Positions 7,226 through 12,206 of a stretch of DNA of 12,206 nt are shown here, piece by piece. Position numbers and translations under genes: made by a program. Position 1 is the stretch's first letter, and each line of letters begins with the position of its first letter. The notes beneath the pieces are model-generated. The model worked only from the letters and a program-made list of their open reading frames with translations. It was not told where the DNA came from and did not search any database. Source of the DNA: JBEKIK01 sp050013075 (lineage in GTDB: Bacteria; Planctomycetota; Planctomycetia; Pirellulales; Thermoguttaceae); contig JBEKFZ010000115.1 of NCBI GenBank assembly GCA_050013075.1, forward strand, positions 1 through 12,206, written 5' to 3'.

Positions 7226-9238
7226 TTAGTGTTGTGATGATTGGCCGGCACCGTGGGTCTTCAACCATTCTTCCATCCGCTCGGCCAGCGCCGTTTGTCC
7301 CTGCGATCGTGCAAGTTCCAGCGTCTTCCGGGCCGCGGTAACGGCCTCCGCCGATTGGTGCGCAGCGGCATGGGCGAACGTTAAATTGTTCCAGGTATCA
7401 ACGTCGTCGGGCTTCAGACTCAGCACCTGTTTGAACTGTTCGATCGCTTCCAGAGGGCGGCCGATTTGGACTAATGCGGCGCCCAAACCGTTATGCGCCA
7501 AGATGAAGTTGGGCCTTAGTCGCAGGGCTTTCTCGAAGTATCCGATCGACTCCCCAGGCCGGCGATCTTCGAGCAGCGCGTTGCCCATGTTGTTAAGGAC
7601 CTCGGGATAATTGGGCTGCAGGCGCAAGGCTATCTTGTACTGTTCGATCGCCTCCCGGGGCCGGCCGGTTTCCGACAGCACCAGCCCCAGGTTGTATTGG
7701 GCCTCGGGAAAGTCGGGATTAAGCCTTATGGCTTTCTCATAATATCCGATCGCATCATTAAGCCGGCCCGCCTCATATAATCTTTTGCCCATGTTGTTTT
7801 GGATCATCCAACACTCCGGATTTTTTTCCAGGGCGAAGCGGTACAGCGTCTCGGCGTCGCGATACAGGCCGCTTTGCCGCCAAGTCAGAAATGCACAAGC
7901 GCCGACCGCGGCAATGGCAACCACCGGCGCGGCCCGGCGCAATCCGCCTTGCACCCGCCGACGCCATGAGCCGAAGCCCGCCGCAACCAGGGCAATCACT
8001 CCGATAATGGCAATGTGCTGATAATGGTCGGCCACCAGCGAATGTCTCATGAATCCCACGTCCGTATATCCCATCACCGGTACTAGCGACACGCAAAAAA
8101 CCCCCCAGGCGAACAAAATCCCTCGGCTCCAGCTTTTCCGATACCGCCACAGCGCGGCCGTGACGGCCAACGCCGCCAAAAGCGGCAGCCACCACAGCGG
8201 ATCGCCGATTTCGATCCGCCACTGCTGATAGACAAAGGCCAGGCCGACCGGTACGACCGCCTTGAAAAGATAAAACCACACCGTGCCGCCCGCCCCCAAC
8301 AGCCGCTCGGCAAAACCGGCGCTGCGGATTATTACTTCCGTGCCGTGTGTTTGGAACCACACGTTCACGCCGGCCAGCGCTGCGGCAACCGCGAAAAACG
8401 GCGCGATTCGCAATAAATCCCGCCGTGACCAACAAAAGCGGACAGTCCCCATGGTTCGCTGCCACCACACGATTCCCAACAACACCGCCGGCAAGATCAC
8501 CGCCGATCCCTTGCTAAGCATCGCCAAGACGAACGCCGCCAGACTCAGCCAGTAGAAGAGTGGACAGTGGACAGTGGACAGTGGACAGTGGCGAGCGGCG
8601 AGTGGCGAGGGGAGAGTGGCGAGTGTAGAGTGATTTTTTTCTCGTTCCCACGGTCCTCCGTGGGAACGCGGGGGTGGCGCGGGTGCCATGCCCACGTTTA
8701 CCGTGGGCATGAGAGCCTTCAAATACCACAAAATCGACAAGAGAAAGAACAACACCGCCAGCATGTCTTTCCGCTGCGCGATCCAGGCTACCGCCTCCAC
8801 GTTCACCGGATGCACGGCAAAGAGCATCGCCGCCCAAAATGCCCCGGCAGTGGACAACTTCCGCAAAATGACCCAAATCAGTAATGCTTCGACTATATGC
8901 AAGATCAGGCTGGTGACACGGTACCCGGCCGGGTGCATCCCCCATAGCCGCCACTCGATCCAAAATGTGGTATTGGCCACCGGCCAGTAGTCAATCGTTT
9001 CGGTAGTGCACCAAAACCGATACATGCCGTCGGAGGCCCTGACAAGTTCGTTTTCGGTCAGCAGCTTGTCGTCGTCCAAAATGAACCCGCCGTTTATGGA
9101 GGGAAGATAAGCGATAAATACGATCAGGGCGATCAGCGCTATGCCCGCCAACACACCAAGCGGCCGCATCGATCGAATGGATTTATCCGACCGGGCCTGC
9201 GAAGCACGCTTATCGAGATTTTTTTTTCGCTTGGACAT
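7226..9238 (-). CDS. TMTC-like GT-C fold membrane glycosyltransferase with C-terminal TPRs
   Basis: This is a 670-aa membrane protein. After a basic N-terminus and a first helix (about 28-46), the segment GGFILDDDKLL has the acidic motif (Asp55-57) expected in the first extracytoplasmic loop of GT-C enzymes. The WPVANTTFW, HPAGYRVTSLILH and HPVNVEAVAWIAQRKD segments match TMTC-type (transmembrane and TPR) O-mannosyltransferase-like proteins. About ten hydrophobic helices follow, then roughly five TPR units (about 450-640) with the NNMG...EAI.YY.KAI.L.P pattern. The substrate and donor are unknown; a lipid-linked sugar donor is typical of the family. Residues about 176-227 are encoded by repetitive DNA. 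An in-frame TTG at 9253 was rejected in favour of the ATG at 9238, because the -10 at 9262-9267 leaves almost no leader for the longer form. No Shine-Dalgarno is visible. Confidence 0.85.
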   Translation of the reverse strand: MSKRKKNLDKRASQARSDKSIRSMRPLGVLAGIALIALIVFIAYLPSINGGFILDDDKLLTENELVRASDGMYRFWCTTETIDYWPVANTTFWIEWRLWGMHPAGYRVTSLILHIVEALLIWVILRKLSTAGAFWAAMLFAVHPVNVEAVAWIAQRKDMLAVLFFLLSILWYLKALMPTVNVGMAPAPPPRSHGGPWEREKNHSTLATLPSPLAARHCPLSTVHCPLFYWLSLAAFVLAMLSKGSAVILPAVLLGIVWWQRTMGTVRFCWSRRDLLRIAPFFAVAAALAGVNVWFQTHGTEVIIRSAGFAERLLGAGGTVWFYLFKAVVPVGLAFVYQQWRIEIGDPLWWLPLLAALAVTAALWRYRKSWSRGILFAWGVFCVSLVPVMGYTDVGFMRHSLVADHYQHIAIIGVIALVAAGFGSWRRRVQGGLRRAAPVVAIAAVGACAFLTWRQSGLYRDAETLYRFALEKNPECWMIQNNMGKRLYEAGRLNDAIGYYEKAIRLNPDFPEAQYNLGLVLSETGRPREAIEQYKIALRLQPNYPEVLNNMGNALLEDRRPGESIGYFEKALRLRPNFILAHNGLGAALVQIGRPLEAIEQFKQVLSLKPDDVDTWNNLTFAHAAAHQSAEAVTAARKTLELARSQGQTALAERMEEWLKTHGAGQSSQH
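8559..8632. repeat. heptamer tandem repeat within the TMTC-like gene
   Basis: Four exact copies of AGTGGAC (8559-8586) are followed by decayed variants such as GCGAGTG and GGAGAGTG up to about 8632. The array is read through in frame by the gene on the minus strand, giving CPLSTVHCPL-type peptide. A decayed copy in the opposite orientation lies at 9683-9703, beside the xerC stop. Confidence 0.8.
8643..8668. repeat. 26-bp palindrome within the TMTC-like gene
   Basis: Perfect 11-bp arms CGTTCCCACGG / CCGTGGGAACG flank a 4-base loop. On the minus strand it is translated as part of RSHGGPWER. It lies between the heptamer array and the second 25-bp palindrome, so three repeat types are stacked in the same stretch of coding sequence. 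Confidence 0.8.
8687..8711. repeat. 25-bp palindromic repeat, copy 2, inside coding sequence
   Basis: The arms CATGCCCACG / CGTGGGCATG are identical to those at 7169-7193; only the 5-base loop differs (TTTAC here, CTTGC there). It is translated as MPTVNVGM on the minus strand, between two membrane helices of the TMTC-like protein. Confidence 0.8.
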
Positions 9239-9261
9239 GAACAGGCAATTCAACGCGAAGT

Positions 9262-9267
9262 ATTATA
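9262..9267 (-). promoter_or_regulatory. -10 element of the TMTC-like gene
   Basis: A perfect TATAAT on the minus strand lies 23 bases before the ATG at 9236-9238. No good -35 is found at 16-18 bases, so either an activator or chance must be considered. It favours the ATG at 9238 as the true start. Confidence 0.4.
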
Positions 9268-9442
9268 CGGGTTCTAGTTTGAAATAGCGCGCAGTTTTAA
9301 AAGGAATTGGTATAATTTATTGCATCGAGTGTAGCAAATCACAATAGGGCTTTCCAGAGATTAGAGTTTTGTGTCGAGATTTGAGCGCATTTTGCGCGCA
9401 TCATGTATATTAGTTTGTTCAGTATGTAAAGCCATGACGGGC

Positions 9443-9459
9443 ACCATGCGCAGCATGGT
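9443..9459. repeat. 17-bp palindrome
   Basis: Perfect 7-bp arms ACCATGC / GCATGGT flank the 3-base loop GCA. It has no following T-run on either strand and resembles the other palindromes in this spacer only in type. Confidence 0.55.
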
Positions 9460-9515
9460 CGGTTGGTCGGTCGCGCTTTAGTTGCAACTTTATGCCGCAC
9501 CAGGGGAGAGGCTCC

Positions 9516-9529
9516 GGGAGCGAGCTCCC
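9516..9529. repeat. short GC-rich hairpin
   Basis: GGGAGC and GCTCCC arms are separated by GA, immediately left of the MITE-like element. It may be a separate palindromic unit or the flank of an older insertion. Confidence 0.45.
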
Positions 9530-9533
9530 TGGC

Positions 9534-9659
9534 TATTGGGTCTCAGAAAAAGAATGTTGCATGAAAAGTCAGAGCCGGGGCGTGTCGCCCCGGTAATTCC
9601 GGGCCGACACGGCCCGGCTCTGAGGCGAAAAAGCGACATTTATTACCTGAGACTCAATA
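9534..9659. mobile_element. MITE-like element with terminal inverted repeats and inner hairpin
   Basis: Imperfect 27-bp inverted repeats (9534-9560 and 9633-9659, 21 of 27 positions matching) bound a 72-bp centre. The ends read TA-TTGGGTCTCAG and CTGAGACTCAA-TA, which fits a TA target duplication as made by IS630/Tc1-mariner transposases. The centre folds into a long GC-rich hairpin (9570-9591 with 9601-9622, two mismatches in 22). No transposase is encoded. The element family and the transposase assignment are inference; the repeat geometry is seen directly. Confidence 0.6.
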
Positions 9660-9682
9660 AACGGGGGTAGTGATGATTGGAG

Positions 9683-9703
9683 AGTCCACTGACCACTGCC
9701 CAC
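9683..9703. repeat. decayed heptamer repeat, opposite orientation
   Basis: On the minus strand this reads GTGGGCA, GTGGTCA, GTGGACT, which are variants of the AGTGGAC array in the TMTC-like gene. It lies 16 bases from the end of xerC. Confidence 0.5.
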
Positions 9704-9718
9704 CGTCCGCCGCCCAAT

Positions 9719-10621
9719 TTAATTCGCCCGGGGATGTGCTTTTTGGTAGGCTTGGAGCAGGGCGGACGAGCTTACGTGCGTGTAGATTTGCGTGGTCACC
9801 AGGCTTTTGTGGCCCAGTAGTTCCTGCACGCTGCGGATATCGGCCCCGCGGTCCAACAGGTGCGTGGCAAAACTGTGCCGCAAGGAATGAGGCGTGGTTC
9901 GGGCGTCCAGGCCGCTCGTTTTCAGGTGCTTTTCCAGCATCCGCCCTACGCTCCGCGTGGTCAAACGCCGGCCGAATTTATTGACGAACACCGGTGCGGA
10001 CGGGCCGGCCGGCTCCCGGGAATTTAATTTTCGCAGGCTTAGCCATCGCCTGATCGCGCGAACGGCGTACGATCCCACGGGCGAAATGCGCTCGCGCCGA
10101 CCCTTGCCGCGGACCCTCAGCACGCCGGCCTCGAAATCCAGATCGCCGTCGTCCAGGCCCACGACTTCGCTTACTCGCAGCCCAGCCGAGTACATGGTTT
10201 CCAGAATCGCCCGATCGCGCAGGCCCATCGGATCGTCGGACGGCGGCGATTCCAGTAGGCGTCCGATGTCCTCGGCCGAAAGAAAGTGCGGCAACGACCG
10301 GCCTTTGCGCGGATTGCGAAGCGGCTTTGCCGGATTCGATTTCGTCCATCCCTCGCGCTGGCCGAAGCGGAAAAAACTCCTCAGCGAGGCCAGACGCCGG
10401 GCAATGGTGGTTTTGGCGTAGCCCGCCTCGTGCATCGCCGCCACGAATCCGCGCAAATCGAGGACCGTGACGTTGCCGGGCAAAGGCGTTTTGCCGCCGG
10501 AGGCTTCGGCCAGATAATCGGCCAAGGCGATAAGATCCTCGCGATAACTCTTCAGGGTGTACGGCGAGGCGTTCCGCTCCACGCGCAGATACTGCAGGAA
10601 CCGGGCAATGGCGTTACGCAT
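9719..10621 (-). CDS. xerC: tyrosine recombinase XerC
   Basis: This 300-aa protein has the usual Xer length. The N-terminal SAM-like core-binding domain (about 1-90) contains SPYTLKSYREDL. The catalytic domain has Arg149 (GLRVSE), Lys173 (RGKGRRER), His245 and Arg248 (HSLRHSFATHL), His271 (LLGHKSL) and nucleophile Tyr280 (TQIYTHV), so the active site is complete. The C-terminal YQKAHPRA resembles XerC more than XerD. It normally acts with XerD at dif to resolve chromosome dimers. The length and ending argue against a phage or integron integrase. It starts at an ATG 6 bp after the stop of the 80-aa gene, so the two are probably cotranscribed. No dif-like site was recognised in the window. Confidence 0.9.
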   Translation of the reverse strand: MRNAIARFLQYLRVERNASPYTLKSYREDLIALADYLAEASGGKTPLPGNVTVLDLRGFVAAMHEAGYAKTTIARRLASLRSFFRFGQREGWTKSNPAKPLRNPRKGRSLPHFLSAEDIGRLLESPPSDDPMGLRDRAILETMYSAGLRVSEVVGLDDGDLDFEAGVLRVRGKGRRERISPVGSYAVRAIRRWLSLRKLNSREPAGPSAPVFVNKFGRRLTTRSVGRMLEKHLKTSGLDARTTPHSLRHSFATHLLDRGADIRSVQELLGHKSLVTTQIYTHVSSSALLQAYQKAHPRAN

Positions 10622-10627
10622 GAATTA

Positions 10628-10870
10628 TCAGAATTCATCGGGATCGGCGGGCATGGGAATCTCGAAACGCGACGCCGAATGTAACTTGTGCGTTTCCTGG
10701 CGGATTTTCTGGCTTAAGACCGCCGCGTCGTACCAGGTGAAACTCAACTCCGGATTCGAGGCATAGCGGCCGAGCGTGCGCAATGTTTCGGCACGGCTGG
10801 CGTCGTCGTATAAAAATACATAACGCTCCGCCCCCTTAACCAGCGCTAACACGTTAATATCTTGGTTCAC
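10628..10870 (-). CDS. conserved 80-aa protein of unknown function, upstream of xerC
   Basis: The 80-aa product contains VLALVKGAERYVFLYDD, ETLRTLGRYASNPELSFTWY and AAVLSQKIRQ. I recall near-identical short proteins in planctomycete genomes, with no known function. The reading frame is open further upstream, but the likely start is the GTG at 10868-10870: it has AGGAG 9 bases upstream, and the recognisable conserved sequence begins just after it. The upstream part of the open frame is Arg/Pro-rich and lies in the spacer. It is predicted to be soluble and cytoplasmic. The 6-bp gap to xerC suggests one transcript. Confidence 0.75.
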   Translation of the reverse strand: MNQDINVLALVKGAERYVFLYDDASRAETLRTLGRYASNPELSFTWYDAAVLSQKIRQETHKLHSASRFEIPMPADPDEF

Positions 10871-10944
10871 CTCTGCTGTCTCCTGGCATATCAATGACCG
10901 TTGCGGCCGTCGACGCCTCTTTGCCCGGGCATGACTTGGCCGAA

Positions 10945-11050
10945 ATGGAGTTGCACGATTCGGCAACGCTCGCGCGCGGACGGCAGTTTGCGTCCGTCGC
11001 GGCGGATCGGCCCGTTTTCAAGGCCGATCGCCCGAATCACGCAACTCCAT
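10945..11050 (-). ncRNA. candidate structured RNA leader (three-way junction)
   Basis: A 19-bp outer stem (10945-10963 with 11032-11050) encloses two hairpins: 10973-11001 (10 bp with one bulge, 8-base loop) and 11005-11029 (8 bp, 9-base loop). In minus-strand RNA the only two non-Watson-Crick positions of the outer stem are G-U pairs; in plus-strand RNA they are A-C mismatches. The element lies between the lipoprotein stop and the 80-aa gene, in the direction of their transcription. No T-run follows on the minus strand, so a plain terminator is less likely. It could also be a palindromic repeat element. No known riboswitch class was recognised. Confidence 0.4.
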
Positions 11051-11074
11051 GTGATTCGAGTTTTTCCTATTCTT

Positions 11075-12151
11075 TTATCGGATATTCGGCCGCCGCCACG
11101 TCAATCGAGATTCACCTGCGCCGCCCCGGGCAGTGAGCATTTCGCTGACGTGCATGTGGCAACAAAATCGGATAAAGTCGTCGCTGCGCGTTAGGTAACT
11201 TTGCCAGCCCCCAAATCGGGCGTCGTCGCGAAATGCGTAATAACTGCTAAGCGCAGTGGTAAATTCCATGTCGTTGCCGTTGTAAGTCCTTGTGTGACGC
11301 AATACTGGCGCATCGCTGGGCACGCTGAGCGGAGGCTCAGTATGCGGCGGCGGAGGAATAAATCCCCTGGCATCGGGCCAGTCCGGCGGAAGTCCGGTTC
11401 CGCTTACATGGGCTGGGACGCTTGTACCGACTGCATCGACCGTAGCGGTATATTGCAGGGGTTGCACTCCCCGGTTGCCGTCGACGCCCGCAGGGCCTAG
11501 CCCCTTACTGCCCTCGCCCTGCGAATTTCCGCGGGTATCGTGCGGCGACGATGAATTGTTGCCCGGCTCCTCGCCGCGAACCTTTGGCGTCTCAGGCACG
11601 GGCGTTGCCGGCAGCGGCGGAGTCTGTGTTTTTAGTTGGGCCTGGGCCAAGGCAAATTCGGCCTCGAAAATCAACGGCCCCGGAATGTCTTTTTCCTCTT
11701 GCGTCCCCCAAGGCAACCCATATCCGGCCGGAATGGGATGGAATCCGGGGTTGGCGGCATACCACTCGACCTGTAAGGCCATTCGCGGCGGATAATATGG
11801 GAAGTAATCAGTCACGGCCCCAATAACCACGGCATCAACCTTGAGAATCTGGGCAAGACGGCGAGCCTCGGCAGGTCCGCGTAACTCGATTTTGTGCTCA
11901 CGCATGGCCGTTTCCACCACACCCACCGGCACAACTTCAAAACCCGGTACCGATTGAAGCTCGTTAAAATAGGCAATTCCTACCTTGCGGCCGTCTAATG
12001 TCGGCTCGTTGGTCAGATTGAAAAACGGCGCAACTGCAACCCTGCAAAGTTGCGGAAACGGATTATGCAACTGCGGCTGACGCGACATCTCCGGAAAGAT
12101 GGAACAGCCACAAAGCATCACGCACAGCGATAAGACGAAAGGACGCAACAT
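11075..12151 (-). CDS. putative lipoprotein with a CsgG/FlgO-like N-terminal domain
   Basis: This is a 358-aa protein. Residues 1-16 form a lipoprotein signal with lipobox LCGC, so Cys16 should be lipidated. Residues about 35-135 (VAVAPFFNLTNEP, then VVPVGVVETAMRE and LKVDAVVIGAVTDYFPYYPP) have the strand/helix pattern of CsgG-, FlgO- and LpoB-type periplasmic domains; this is a fold-level guess. A low-complexity Pro/Gly/Ser/Asn region (about 175-285) separates it from a C-terminal segment of about 65 residues (EFTTALSSYYAFRDD, then FIRFCCHMHVSEML). It probably sits in an envelope membrane. The ATG lacks a clear Shine-Dalgarno. No -35/-10 pair could be assigned in the 55 bases left before the window edge. 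Confidence 0.75.
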   Translation of the reverse strand: MLRPFVLSLCVMLCGCSIFPEMSRQPQLHNPFPQLCRVAVAPFFNLTNEPTLDGRKVGIAYFNELQSVPGFEVVPVGVVETAMREHKIELRGPAEARRLAQILKVDAVVIGAVTDYFPYYPPRMALQVEWYAANPGFHPIPAGYGLPWGTQEEKDIPGPLIFEAEFALAQAQLKTQTPPLPATPVPETPKVRGEEPGNNSSSPHDTRGNSQGEGSKGLGPAGVDGNRGVQPLQYTATVDAVGTSVPAHVSGTGLPPDWPDARGFIPPPPHTEPPLSVPSDAPVLRHTRTYNGNDMEFTTALSSYYAFRDDARFGGWQSYLTRSDDFIRFCCHMHVSEMLTARGGAGESRLTWRRPNIR

Positions 12152-12206
12152 CTTTACTGATAAGTAGTTATGGAGAAGACTCGGTCTTTAAATGCTAATC
12201 CTAGCA

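Larger units (their letters stand above)
9239..9718. other. repeat-rich spacer between the TMTC-like gene and xerC
   Basis: These 480 bases hold a promoter element for the TMTC-like gene, two short hairpins, a MITE-like element and a decayed heptamer repeat, each listed separately. The part from about 9290 to 9440 is AT-rich, and I see no gene in it. Small open frames overlapping the MITE-like element have no coding character. Confidence 0.6.

Noticed and set aside
8559..8632. CRISPR-like array
   Set aside because: The repeats are 7 bp, directly abutting and without spacers, and they lie within a coding frame; there are no cas genes.
9239..9253. N-terminal extension of the TMTC-like protein from a TTG
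   Set aside because: The TATAAT at 9262-9267 would leave almost no leader, and the ATG 15 bases downstream gives a typical basic N-terminus.
9482..9670. 62-codon plus-strand frame over the MITE-like element
   Set aside because: It is built from the inverted repeats and GC-rich hairpin and has no coding character.
10871..10966. N-terminal extension of the 80-aa protein to 112 aa
   Set aside because: The extra 32 residues are Arg/Pro-rich with no conserved look, run through the Shine-Dalgarno site and spacer, and a GTG with AGGAG upstream fits better.

Overview
The window looks like a piece of a chromosome from a member of the Planctomycetota, probably a Pirellulales-like lineage. This is inference. 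It rests on a DUF4129 membrane protein with a Ser/Pro/Lys-rich linker, a TMTC-like membrane glycosyltransferase with C-terminal TPRs, a short 'VKGAERYVFLYDD' protein that I recall from planctomycete genomes, patchy Shine-Dalgarno use, and many short palindromic repeats. No rRNA, tRNA or CRISPR array was found.

Left end (1-2551): an AT-rich block that differs visibly from the GC-rich remainder. It encodes a 731-aa S8 subtilisin-like protease with a complete catalytic set. The protease resembles the IetS partner of the two-gene IetAS (AAA ATPase + subtilase) anti-phage/plasmid-incompatibility system. A second reading frame, open from base 1 to a stop at 94-96, could be the tail of the upstream partner gene. 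Meeting the protease tail to tail is a small basic, Lys/Ala/Gly-rich protein gene with a good promoter placed so that the mRNA would be leaderless.

Centre (2552-7101): a DUF4129 membrane protein and, upstream of it on the same minus strand, an NtrC-type sigma-54 activator with its own sigma-70-like promoter. A 6-bp-arm palindrome lies between the -35 and -10 of that promoter. A 560-base AT-rich gap separates the NtrC gene from a divergently transcribed NarL/FixJ-type response regulator. Neither regulator has a sensor kinase in the window.

Right half (7102-12206, all genes on minus): a TMTC-like GT-C/TPR membrane protein, a repeat-filled spacer with a MITE-like element, a XerC-type tyrosine recombinase, an 80-aa conserved protein 6 bp upstream of xerC, a spacer that can fold into a three-way junction, and a lipoprotein whose N-terminal half looks like a CsgG/FlgO-type periplasmic domain. 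The TMTC-like gene carries about 51 codons made entirely of repeats: a 7-bp tandem repeat and two palindromes, one of which has a near-identical copy in a nearby intergenic spacer. These codons stay in frame, which recalls the protein-coding palindromic elements of Rickettsia.

The observations most worth following are the IetAS-like module cut by the window edge, the in-frame repeat insertion, the MITE-like element, and the structured leader upstream of the 80-aa gene and xerC.
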